In this document: positions 19,946 to 30,003 of the stretch, in pieces
Position numbering within the stretch: the stretch's first letter is position 1
How the letters are laid out: each line of letters opens with the position of its first letter
Origin: Sperchopsis tessellata
Lineage: Eukaryota > Arthropoda > Insecta > Coleoptera > Hydrophilidae
DNA: 37,691 bases
Direction of reading: 5' to 3'
Assembly: GCA_033557685.1 (NCBI GenBank)
Contig: JAWQRN010000117.1
Location: 1-37,691 of the forward strand
Program-made: the position numbers and the translations under genes
Notes under the pieces: generated by a model
Databases searched by the model: none
What the model saw: only the letters and a program-made list of their open reading frames with translations
What the model was told of the DNA's origin: nothing

Positions 19946-20549
19946 GTTAAATTAGGAATAAATAATGCCTGCTTGAATTGTAAAACGGGATTGGAATCAT
20001 CAAAATGTTTCTTAGATGATGATTGAAACTTGTATTTCAGAATACACAAACATAAACATCGATCAAGTAAAAGATAAATATAAATGCCCATGAAATTCAA
20101 CACCAACATATAATGAAGAAATTCTTGCTTTGATAAGCCTTTTATATCTTGCTGGTTCACTGAAATTAGAAAAAACAAGATAATTCAAAAGGGTTAGGAG
20201 TCGAAGCAATATATTTGACAATGGGAATTAATCGTTTTTATTTTCTTATGCAATATCTGAGGTTTGATGACATAAAGACAGCAATACAACAAATTTTTGA
20301 TATGTTTGTTTTAAGAGTTTAAACCTTGTTTACTCCGTCTCAATATGTAACTTTGAATGAAGAACTTATTGCTTTCATAGGAAATTGCCCATTTAGAACA
20401 TACATACCCAGCAAGTCAACGAAGTATGGTATTAAAAACTTTGCACTAGTGGATTGTAAGACTATGTATACTTGCAATCTAGAAGTAAAAGGTCTTTCAA
20501 TTGGTACACCTGAACTTTGACAGTTGATTGTTATGTTTTAGTTGACACC

Positions 20550-21325
20550 GTTGCCATTCTGCGACGTTTGTGTTCTGTCATAGCTGCCATTTAATCATGG
20601 AAAAGTATACGAATCAACAATGCTTCGAAATTGTAAAAATGTATTATCAAAACTCATCCTCCGTTCACCAAACATACAGCGAGCTACGTGGAATTTATGG
20701 TCGGCATGACCGTCCTTCCGAGAGCGCAATTCAACGACTAATCGCAAAATTCGATGAAACTGCTTCAGTTACTAATCGAGCAGTGCCTATACATCGCAGA
20801 AACGTTCCATTGAACGAGGATTTTGCTACTATTGCTGAAAGTGTGCATGAGCACCGAAACCTCTCCGTTGTTCGACATTCAAAAGAAGTTGGTCTTTCCG
20901 ACTTCAACTTGTCGAATTTTGCGAACATATAATGGCTTCGTAAACAAGCAAAATTGTCATATTTGCGACGATGCCAATTCACAGCAGTTCCAGAAGCTTC
21001 ATTTGTATCCTGAAAAACTCACTATTTGTTATGGATTTTGGTCGGGCGGCTTCATCAGGTCCGAGACGAGAGAGGATAGACGGTGACTCTCAACAGTGAT
21101 AGGTATCGAGAGATGATAACCAATTCTTTTTTGCCAGAATTTGATGAAATGGACATAGATGACATGTGGTTCCAGCAAGATGGAGCTACGTGCCACACAA
21201 CGGGTGATACAGTGGAGTTATTGAGGGAAAAGTTTCCAGGTCGCGTTATTTCGAAAAGAGGTGATATAAATTAGCCACCAAGATCGTGCGATTTAACGCC
21301 CTTAGATTTTTTTCTTTGAGACTAA
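20550..21325 (+). pseudogene. DD41D (rosa-like) mariner transposase remnant
   Basis: Translation from the ATG at 20597 begins MEKYTNQQCFEIVKMYYQNS and continues through YGRHDRPSESAIQRLIAKFD, the paired helix-turn-helix DNA-binding region. After SVHEHRNLSVVRHSKEVGLS an internal deletion of roughly 270 bp joins into NGFVNKQNCHICDDANSQQF, losing the first catalytic Asp. Then LHPEK-like LYPEKLTICYGFWSGGFI, and in another frame MWFQQDGATCHT (second Asp, 21179-21181) and CDLTPLDFFL (third Asp, 21305-21307). The spacing is 41 residues, hence DD41D. A TAG precedes PPRSCDL and a TGA replaces the Trp after DFFL. The terminal repeats were not found. Confidence 0.75.
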
Positions 21326-21459
21326 AGCGATAAAACAATATAAATGACAAAAAGAACACACATGTAAACACATACATATACATAGACACAAAATAAAATA
21401 AATAAAAAACATTAAACATTAAAATTGAATAGTTTATATCCAATCTGTTTCTCGTACTG
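21326..21459. other. A-rich spacer with CA/TA repeats
   Basis: Simple ACACA and ACATA motifs from about 21355 to 21390; no gene. Confidence 0.4.
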
Positions 21460-21855
21460 TAAGAGTGTATTTCACACACAGTCTGAAAGTTATTTCTATT
21501 TTTTAAAAAAGTATACTGCACTATGATAAATAAAAACATATGGAAGAATCAGCACATTGTTTTTTTTTTTGAAAAGTGGCCTACAATGTACTCTATACTC
21601 ACACACATACACTTTCTATAATTCTAAGAACTTTTTTCCGTAATATAAAAGCCCAATTTTTATCTATAAAAAAATAGTGCTTTTATATTACAGAAACAAG
21701 CTTTGAGAATAACAGAGTGTAGGGTTTAGAGAATATTATAGACCACTTTTCAGGAAAAACAATACGCTGACTCCCCAACTATGTTTATTTATCATAGCAT
21801 GGTAAACTTTTTTTAAAAACAATACAACTTTCAGACTGTGTAAAATACACTCTTA
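21460..21855. mobile_element. Palindromic MITE with TA target duplication
   Basis: TAAGAGTGTATTT at 21460 is the reverse complement of AAATACACTCTTA ending at 21855. The two halves pair almost throughout: CAGTCTGAAAGTT, ATGATAAATAAA, TTTGAAAAGTGG and GTAATATAAAAGC each recur in reverse complement in mirrored order, with the centre near 21660. Taking TA as the target duplication, the element is 392 bp (21462-21853). TA target and no coding capacity suggest a Tc1/mariner-type non-autonomous element. A transcript would fold into one very long hairpin. Confidence 0.85.
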
Positions 21856-21929
21856 GGATACCAAAAACCTCATGCCAATATGCCATAACATTATTTTTAA
21901 TAAAAAATAGCATGGTAACATATTAAAGA

Positions 21930-22310
21930 GGCCTCTTCCCACACATTTCACAATTCGTTTTAGTACGAAGAGAACACGAGAAATACAAAGGCTGGAAATA
22001 TGATCTTTCCATTTTAGCTCATTGTTTACATGAATCCCAGAAACTTAACCTTCTCATTGGTTCTTCATGCTTTCATATTAAAAACGTCAAGTTAGTTGTT
22101 TTCGCTGAGTGATAACTGGTTAGCGCAAAACCAATCCATATATTCTAGTTTTAAAATTTTTAATTTTTCATTCATGGCTGCACTATATTAACCAGTCACT
22201 AAAAACACACAGTTAACATTTGCTAGTTAATCATTAGCTACTATTAAAAAACAGAGGTCCAAGAATTGAATCCTGTCGTTCACACCTAAGCTAATTTTTC
22301 CAGCTTATAT
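21930..22310 (-). mobile_element. CR1/Jockey-group LINE fragment, RT motifs B to E region
   Basis: Minus-strand reading gives GVNDRIQFLD in one frame and QDSILGPLFF in another (about 22246-22290, the usual GVPQGSILGPLLF), LIVAND, then EYMDWFCANQLSLSEN and KVKFLGIHVNNELKWKDHIS followed by SRVLFVLKRIVKCV (about 21945-22140). Order and spacing fit the LINE RT palm and thumb, with YADD lost in decay. Confidence 0.7.
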
Positions 22311-22915
22311 CTTATATAATTAATATTAAATTGGTGCTAAATGACTTAATTTATTATTAAACCTATTTAAAATCATTAATGAACCAACACTCTATTTAAA
22401 AATATTTGCATAAAAGTTTCTTTTCCAAGTCCTTTGTTAATAACTATGTAAAAATATAACTTTGTATGTATTTATAGCTGAATATGTATAAATCAGAAAA
22501 AGTTGGAGCAATCATAATCTTTTCCCATAATTAATTGAATGCATTATCTATATACATATTTAGAATAAATTAAAAAGTCATCAATATAGAGAAATGAAAA
22601 AGTAGTTTTGTCCGAGATTGCTTCATCTCAACTAAACAACAACATACATATATAAATTGTAGAGAACTCATACATACCTTGGTTGAAATCCACAAACTTG
22701 TTGGCCAAGAAAAAAAACCTGCAACAAAGAAAACAATTTAAATATATTAATATAAAGATGAACAAGAATGTAGAATCACTTTACTGTGGTTTCAAATTAA
22801 TTTCTATTAGGAAACATCTGACTGATAAACATTAAAATATAATTGTGATTTGATAAATCAAATTCACTTCTAACACAAAGCTTTGGTAAATTCAAACTAA
22901 ATAGAAAATACACTG
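22311..22915. other. AT-rich spacer, no gene seen
   Basis: No coding or repeat signature recognised. Confidence 0.45.
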
Positions 22916-22982
22916 TTTTGTGGATATTCTTCATTTTAAAAAGAAAAGTATATTGTCTTTCCACAATTTTTATTGTATAAAG

Positions 22983-23026
22983 TAGGCGACTTGTTTCGAC
23001 CACACAAAGATCATCCTCAGGCTAAA
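22983..23026 (-). ncRNA. Hammerhead-ribozyme-like motif, best preserved copy
   Basis: On the minus strand: stem I strand TAGC, box CTGAGGA, one extra T, helix II GATC-TTTGTGT-GGTC, box GAAAC, a two-base loop, GTC (possible cleavage site), then GCCTA, which re-pairs with TAGC with one bulged C. The layout fits the minimal type I hammerheads described in Penelope-like elements, with helix III only two pairs. The extra T before helix II is a departure from the canonical core. Catalysis is not shown. Confidence 0.45.
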
Positions 23027-23502
23027 AAAACAAACATGATAACAGATAAAACAAACAAAATTAAAGTAATCACTTTAATGACAAGGTTGTGTCATTGAAA
23101 TTAACAACAGATTATGCATGCGGAACAACAGTACCAACTGACAGGCCAGGATGAGGTTCTGGACAAAATATTTTATAAAAAGGATTAGGAGAGATGTACA
23201 GGGATTCGTTGAGATTAAAATGTGAGTTAGACTGATGACTGAGGAATATTTAAAGAATTTCAACAATATTTTGCTTCTGACCTTTGGGATATAAATGATG
23301 TATGAAAGGATTAGGGGAATTAGGTTCATGATTGCAGGACACGATATGGCTGGCGAAACTAGATCTAAAAGTCTTATTGGGAATTCAATTAAGATGATCT
23401 TCATATCTAACACTAAAGAAAAAAGTAAATACCGCTAAGTGTCTTCTGAATGCGGCACTAATTACATTGGTCAGACCTGACCCTGATATCATGTCTGTTT
23501 TT

Positions 23503-23546
23503 TTAGCCCGAGGATGACCTTTGAGTGGTCGAAACTGGCCGCCTAT
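23503..23546 (+). ncRNA. Hammerhead-like motif, mutated copy
   Basis: Same layout as 22983-23026 but CUGAGGA is CCGAGGA and the GTC cleavage triplet is GCC. Helix II (GACC/GGTC) is intact and the GAAAC box is kept. Likely inactive. Confidence 0.45.
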
Positions 23547-23588
23547 TTTATACAATAAAAACTGTCGAAAGACAATATACTTTTCTTA

Positions 23589-24429
23589 ATAATAATATAT
23601 GCAGCCCCAACTACATAACTATTTAGAACTCAAGTCGTATTTGAAACCAGCTTATCTTAAATCATCTGAGGAAATAATACATACTTGTATTAAGGATATA
23701 GTTCTACTATCCACCTTTTAACAAACGTATCTCACATTGTGCTGCAGTGGTAAATAATTCATAATAGTAGTATGTTTTTCTGATGAAAATTATTTTTTTT
23801 ACTATAGATGATGAAAATACCCCCCAATTTTTTAAAGAAAATTTCTGGAATATAGAGGCTTACTTTTTGAATCAAGTACAACCAGTAGACCATTTTCAAT
23901 TTTGTAATTCAAAATTAACATCTTTGAATTCTTCAATAGAAAGGATGATTGATGATTATATTATTGTTCTGTACAAATAAGTGCCCAGATTGGTCAGCAG
24001 TATGGGATGACGAGTCATGCACTATGACAATACGTATTAAAAAACACAAGATGCAATAAGATTTAGTTTTTTTTTTATATTATTTAGAATGTTTATAAAT
24101 GGTTTCTGGTCTGGTTATTGGCCTACATTTATATCGCCTTATGGCAAATTCTTCCTCACTCTCCATTTTGGTAGTCAGAAAATACCTTACTACCTAATTA
24201 GATGGGGAAATAATTACAGGTCAGAATACAATTCGATATCTATTCCCTTTAACTCAATATGGTTCACTACTAGTTGTCTTATATCGGCTATATCAAACGT
24301 TTTTCACAAATCCTTTTATCAAAGACCGTAATATTTCCTTGATCAAAATAATATTTTAGCCGATTCATAATATAGTCATAGAAGGTTGGCCCACTAAAGT
24401 TTTGATGCTTAAGATTAAAATACGCTGGA
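23589..24429. other. AT-rich stretch, no gene recognised
   Basis: Open frames at 23783-23980 and 24089-24331 have no familiar motif and are composition-driven. The second is rich in aromatic residues but matches nothing I know. Confidence 0.4.
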
Positions 24430-24600
24430 TAAAGAAAAAGCTTACACTTGGTTAAAATCATGTTTATCTAACAGAACCCAAAGGTTTGTATTAAACAGGG
24501 ACAATGAGGTAGATAAACCTCAAGTAAGTGTCCTGGAAAGAGGTGTTCTTATTTATATTCTTATAAATAATCTAACAATCACTAAGTCTTCTAAATGAAA
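24430..24600 (+). mobile_element. CR1-like LINE scrap
   Basis: Plus-strand reading gives AYTWLKSCLSNRTQRFVLNR, then PQVSVLERGVLIYILINN and LTITKSS, which fits the WF.SYLSNR.Q.V segment and the following GVLQG/PLLFLIYINDL block of CR1/Jockey-group RT, with a small deletion in the latter. Nothing either side continues the protein. Confidence 0.5.
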
Positions 24601-24667
24601 ATAATGTGCCATTATACATGCAGAATGACAATAGGAATTAGTTACTGAGGCAACCATATCAGAGCAC

Positions 24668-24958
24668 ATGCATGCTCAATTGGAGAAAGAAGGCCGGGCT
24701 TATACTGAATATGGAAAATATCGAGCTGTTGTACAATTATTCATATCTATTCAATTTTTGACACATAATGCTGAGACACCGTTATATGACCATACTGCAA
24801 ATTTAATGGTACATATGCGTAATGAGATCATTCTCAGTGGTTTACAACAGTTAAATCGTTTTGGAATTGAAATACGCTACAAAATTATTACTTATAACAT
24901 TAAATACCAGAAGGAATCCTTTTTTGACATAATGAAAAGGACAAAACTAACTGCATGA
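24668..24958 (+). CDS. Unrecognised open frame, 96 codons
   Basis: Starts MHAQLEKEGRAYTEYGKYRA and ends at a TGA at 24956-24958. The composition is ordinary and protein-like rather than simple-sequence, with a fairly even residue mix. I do not recognise it. Reading on past the TGA in the same frame gives further protein-like text (YKYVIRNH, GLQFYGPERKSNFTHH), so it may be a piece of a longer decayed ORF, perhaps transposon-derived. Confidence 0.25.
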   Translation: MHAQLEKEGRAYTEYGKYRAVVQLFISIQFLTHNAETPLYDHTANLMVHMRNEIILSGLQQLNRFGIEIRYKIITYNIKYQKESFFDIMKRTKLTA

Positions 24959-25567
24959 GACATTGCACCATACAAATATGTAATCAGAAATCATTGAATA
25001 ATGGCTGGGTTACAATTCTATGGACCAGAAAGAAAATCAAATTTCACACATCATAGACAGAAGAGGATTCCAGATTTTGTATAAAAAAGCAGGTTTTTAA
25101 GCATTTGGACACCACCAAACACTAACTTTCAACAGTTTCAACTACAATATACTACACCTGTGCTGTGTACTCCTATGCTGAATCTCGCACCAATATGCAT
25201 ACACTGTATGAAACTGCGTTGTGTACAAACGATGTATTGGCAGGACCTGTGCCACAGGCAGTCTTGTGGTACGACTTACTCATGAAATATTAGAACGTGT
25301 GTTTTTACGAAATATCTATCACATACACATACAACAGGCACGAGTGAATGAAATGTAATCTCTCTGTGTTCATAGTTTTAAATGATTTTAGGGATAAAAA
25401 GCAAACTGCATAGAAGATACATTAGTGTTTATTTCTGTTTAATTTTAAGAAATATTCAAAAACTGATTCCAAAGAATGCTCTAGTTCTATGTATTTTAGA
25501 TATTAGTGGCGACTAACTAATTATAAGCTGCAGCCCACAGGATTCACAATGTAAAACCAAGTCAGTG
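24959..25567. other. Unassigned stretch after the open frame
   Basis: May hold the decayed continuation of 24668-24958 up to about 25250; otherwise nothing is recognised. Confidence 0.3.
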
Positions 25568-26998
25568 ATAGTCAACATCATCATCATAATCAGCTCCTCT
25601 TGTACCCCTTATGGGTGGAGAAGCATGGTTTCTGCCTTAATACCTATCTCCTTTACCAAATATCCGCCATTCCTGTCTATTCTGCGACATTCTCCTCGCA
25701 ACCTCAAAATTACAGCACCTATTCATTATTGACCGAGTAGCTACTGCACCCATGTTGACATTGACCTTCCATTGTGTTTTAGCCTCCCTTATTCTCTTTG
25801 GGAGCCTGTACATGCCCATTCTACTGAGGTATCTAAACCACCTAAGTTGTCCTTCCTGCACTCCTATCACTTGAAGTCCCCGTCGAATGTCTTAATTTAT
25901 TATTCTATCACGTTGAGACACTCCCTCTATCCGGATCAGGAACTGCATCTCGGCAGCCTGTATCCTGCTCTTCTATCTCTCTGTAAGCACCCATGACTCA
26001 CTACCATACATCAACGTTGGCGCGTACAACGCATTGTATACAGACAACTTGGTTTTCCGGCTTATCTCACCCCTGCTCAAAAACTTACCATTAAGGCATC
26101 CAAATAGACCTGCTGCACTTTTCAGTCTACTGTTCATGTCACCTTCCATCTTCTCCACATCTTCAATCACAGATCCTAGATATTTAAATGAAGGCACCTG
26201 CTAGAACACCTGGTTTATCTTCACCTCCATCGGTTTCCTCGATCTACCCACCAACATTACCTTCGTCTTTATAACATTTACCATCATATTTCTTGCTGTC
26301 AGCTCCCTATCCGGTATATTAACATTCCATTGTAAGTCACTTTCTGACCCCGCATACACCACTAGGTCGTCTGCAAACGCACCCCCTGTGATCCCTACGT
26401 GTTTCAAGTTCCTATACCCCATATTCAGCTGCTTCAATTCTCTTTTATACCTTTTTAGCACATCATCCAGAAGCACAATAAAATGCAGAGGGCTCAGTGT
26501 TTGCCTCAGTCTCTGGTTCACTAAAAATTCTTTTAACTGTTCATTAGTTGTTTTCACTTTATATGTTTCATAACGCCCCTAATACATATCCCTTAACTCC
26601 CCTTCCTCTCAGCAACTCCCACACATCCTCCCGTCTCACTCTATCAAAAGCCTTCTCCAGGTCCATGAAGCATAGAAACCCCCCTCTTTCATGTTTCAGT
26701 ACCTTCTCCTGGATCCTGGAAGATAAGATCTTGTGTGTCCCTACCTATCCGGAAACCGTTCTGTTCATCCTCCATCTGTGCTTCCAGCCTTTCACTGAGT
26801 TTGTTTGTCAGTATCTTTTCATACACCTTCCTTGGCACACACAGAAGTGATATCCCTCTATAGTTCTCCAACCTTCTGATATCTCCCTTCTGAAATAATA
26901 GCAGAATAATCGCCGTACTCCAGTTCTTCAGCACCCTTCGATACATGTAAGCCAATGCGAAATAAGTGCAGTCTATTCCTTGATTCAGAAATAGTCAA
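25568..26998 (-). mobile_element. 5'-truncated RTE-like LINE, relatively well preserved
   Basis: On the minus strand: STAIILLLFQKGDIRRLENY and RGISLLCVPRKVYEKILTNK with EDEQNGFRIGRDTQD (26689-26955), FMDLEKAFDRVRREDVWELL (motif A, about 26600-26665), an internal deletion, LSPLHFIVLLDDVLKRY (motif B side), GGAFADDLVVYAGSES (motif C, about 26345-26385), PSFKYLGSVIED, KLSVYNALYAPTLMYGSESW and VLTER (25973-26197), then GVQEGQLRWFRYLSRMG (25637-25870). The 3' end is a short (ATG)n run at 25576-25586. ATAGTCAA at 25568-25575 and 26991-26998 may be the target duplication. Few stops in long frames make this one of the younger LINEs here. Confidence 0.8.
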
Positions 26999-29955
26999 GA
27001 AGGTATAATATTATATAAACAAATACGATATGAATTCGTACAAAATACGAAACTTGCTACAAATTATACTAAACACAAAAAAGCCCACTACAAGTATGAA
27101 GGAAATGGAATCATAATTTGAGCTTGTATCAAACTCCGATCCCATACAGATCTCCAGATCTTTGAACGATCTTTAAATACATCATACAGCAACCAACTTA
27201 TTAAAAAATAGCGTTCTTAGCCCTCAATTTCCTTTTTTGGATGATAAAGCACGCCCGTACTAAAAGTAATTTGTTTCCCCTAAACTTACAAATCTTGATG
27301 TAACTCATTTACCGAGTCCCCGTTATCAAGAGATCTGAACAATATTGAAAATATTTGAAAAATTCTCTAGACACATGCTAACTCTATTATGTAATTATAT
27401 TTCCCAAACAGAAATTCAACTATGTAATGTCAAAGATAGCACATTGTTTGCACTCATATGATGAACTTTCTGACTATTTTTGTAAATTAGGGATACATAG
27501 TCAAATATGTACAAAGTAAAAATCCATAACTGGACAAACTGCGACTGGTAACTTATTATTTGCAAAAAAAAAAATTCATTTTATGGTTATCGTAAATCTG
27601 TTTTTATTACTTTTTAATAGAATTTAAAATAAATTTAATAGGTTACATATTCAGTTCTTTAATTACAGTAGGATTCAATTTCCACATACAATAAAAGACT
27701 AATGAATACATCAGCTTGATTCTCCAATAAACAATGATAATGTGGTAATAGAATTATATTGTAATTAATACTTTAAAATAAAAAACTATAATGATTGCAA
27801 AGTTCTATTCCTTTTAAATAAAAAAAGCTATAAAAATATATATGCAATAGGTATTTTATTTTGCAGTTTAAAGTTCAAAACTAAGTAAAAAAAGGAGCTT
27901 TCACAAACATTTATTTTTGCGGTAAAGTTTACAATTTAGGTAACTCTTCATATCTTCCACTTTGCTTCGAAAATCCATACAATTTTAATTTTTGAAAATA
28001 TTTTGGTTTTAATTAATTACAAATATCAAAATAGTTCAAGACTTTGTTTTATCATAAAATCAACAACAGTACTACCAATCAAATGAGAATGTGCCACTGG
28101 AGGGGGGGGTAAATTAACACTGAATAAATATATTTTATTAAAGTATTTAACCTAACTTATAATAATAAATATATAATCATGATACGCCAATTCTATCTGG
28201 GCTTATGCCGCCAAAACCCTCAGATCGTGACAACTTACTCTTTATTTTCGGAACTCACAAATGACATTTTCCACTCTAAATTGCGAGGTTACGAGTGGGG
28301 TTTTCAACGATTGGTAACAATGGTCAGCTACTACATCCAAATGCATCAGGCAGATATCTGGGAATATGTCTGGATAATAAAAGTGTATTAAAAAGAGTTG
28401 GATACTTTTGCTTAGTAACAAAGGCAAATAATATAAATTAATGTAAGGGTCTCTGCATACCGTATAAATTTTAAGTCCTCAATTTTTCACATGTATATAC
28501 AAATAAGCTGTTTTTATTCCAAAAATCAATTCACAATAAAGTTATGAAACAAAAATCATTTTACCCCATTTATGTACCTACTCTAGTCCTCGAATACAGA
28601 CGTTGCAGACCTCCATGAAAATATTTACTATCCATTGATTTTAAACGTAATTTTGTTCACGTATAATGGATATAAAATCGAAGACCCCCACCTTAATTCT
28701 GCAACTGAGATATACAAATCAATATGTTCATCTATCGTAGAATATAGCCATATATATTTTCCTCCTGAAAAAATTACGAGCACTTAGAAGCATATCAGTT
28801 TCAGAAACATCTACTATCTGAAAAATCCGACACACATCAATTATTCTCTACAATTCACCAGATACTGTACTGTATAAACTTACCAAGATGGAAATAATAG
28901 ATCACCATCTCCTCTTTCAGTAAAATTTGCTCATTTACAAAACAGTGTGGACCTGCTAGTTGAATTCTAGATTTCAAGAAATGTGAATATGCAGAAAAGA
29001 AGACTTCTTAAAGAGACTGTCTATGTAATTCTACAAAAACTCTATAGCAGAAGTCTAATAAAGAGAATTTATTAATATTATGGCTTTCAAAGTATTGCAA
29101 AACACAACTGGAGTGGAAATTCGAACAGATAATTTCGTGTCATCACGCAGAGTTGTATTCAATTGCTAATAATTATTTTAATGCAACAACAAAATTTGCA
29201 TCGTTTTACATTGTTTCTTATCTATTATTTAGAAGAGCAAATTTGCACTCTTTTCCTGTCAGATCGGAAGAAGATTCCACCTTATTTGTAATGTCTGGTT
29301 GAAAATATATTACTATATTAACACATGAGCAGATAAGAAAAACTGCTTAATATTGACCATCTTCAAATACTTATAGCTCCGAAACATTTGTATAAAGATA
29401 TTTCTATATTATCATGGTAATAGTTTTTCATTTTGCCTAGTTTACGTCTTTAGATATTACAAAGTGGTGTGCAGAATGTTTACAGATCATTTGATATTTG
29501 ACATCGCAATTATTAATAAGGATAATAAGATAAAACATTATTGTTGAACGTAATTACTTTTAATATGGTGTCATACATAGCAAACGAAAGAACCACTATG
29601 TAATAAATTAGGAAACAAACTTATATAAATAAATTTACCCTGTGATAGAGTAATTTTCTCTCAAATTTGATTTTTTTGAATAATGGTTATAATAAAATCT
29701 CAAATAGCACAATCCAAGAAACACTAACAGCACATAGAAATTTTAAATTGACGAAGCTTCAGCTGTGCTCATTCCTTATAACCATCAAATAAAAAAGACA
29801 CTGACATCTAGCAAGAAACGGAAGAACTACATCAATGAGGCATCTACTGCTCTCTACCGCCTCAACTAGCAGTAAGGAAATCACAGAATACCAAAGAAAA
29901 GACACATAAATGAGTAAAAGATTGTGAAAATCACAGGAAAAGTACTATTAAACCG
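26999..29955. other. Long AT-rich stretch, no gene seen
   Basis: Nearly 3 kb without recognised coding sequence or transposon. The open frame at 28179-28391 has no known motif. A run of eight or more G interrupts AT-rich DNA near 28100-28108. Confidence 0.45.
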
Positions 29956-30003
29956 GTAAATGGTGCACGTGAAAATCACGGTATAACCGGTGAAAGGGTT
30001 AAG
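29956..30003 (-). repeat. piggyBac-type terminal repeat candidate
   Basis: In reverse complement the segment begins TTAACCCTTTCACCGG: a TTAA target followed by CCCTTTC, like piggyBac-group ends. ACCGGT-type motifs and TGATTTTCAC recur within it. No partner end was found, so it may be a lone end or chance. Confidence 0.3.

Larger units (their letters stand above)
19450..20520 (+). pseudogene. piggyBac-like transposase remnant, interrupted
   Basis: The N-terminal acidic region (WFDESNNDPPIDQDSDDEQW and DEDEIDNIIENGHES) leads to NYFYGKKKS, where intact relatives read FYGKN..KWS. After a structured insertion (19758-19945) the transposase core resumes: PTYNEEILALISLLYLAGSL, INRFYFLMQYLRFDDIKT-like residues across frames, YVTLNEELIAFIGNCPFRTY and YIPSKSTKYGIKNFALVDCK. 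The last two are hallmark piggyBac segments, with the catalytic Asp usually in VT[IL]DE replaced by Asn. Loss of that acid, the insertion and several stops make it dead. Neither TTAA end is identified; the 3' part is cut off near 20520. Confidence 0.75.
22916..23588 (+). mobile_element. Penelope-like retroelement remnant with inverted ends
   Basis: The left end (about 22930-23030) and right end (about 23500-23588) are inverted copies: AAAAGTATATTGTCTTTCC with GAAAGACAATATACTTTTC, and TTTATTGTATAAA with TTTATACAATAAA. Next to the right end, 23448-23480 reads ECGTNYIGQT, the GIY-YIG nuclease signature usual in Penelope-like elements (C..C...YIGQTGR). The rest of the nuclease and the RT are not recognisable. 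Both ends carry a hammerhead-like motif, also known from Penelope-like elements. An inverted 5' end is a familiar form of partial Penelope insertion. Confidence 0.6.

Noticed and set aside
23075..23413. 112-codon hydrophobic minus-strand frame in the Penelope-like remnant
   Set aside because: No known motif, and the recognisable GIY-YIG trace reads on the plus strand. Probably chance opening.
28179..28427. Overlapping 70- and 61-codon frames on opposite strands
   Set aside because: No recognised motif, no splice context, not flanked by repeats; length is within chance expectation.
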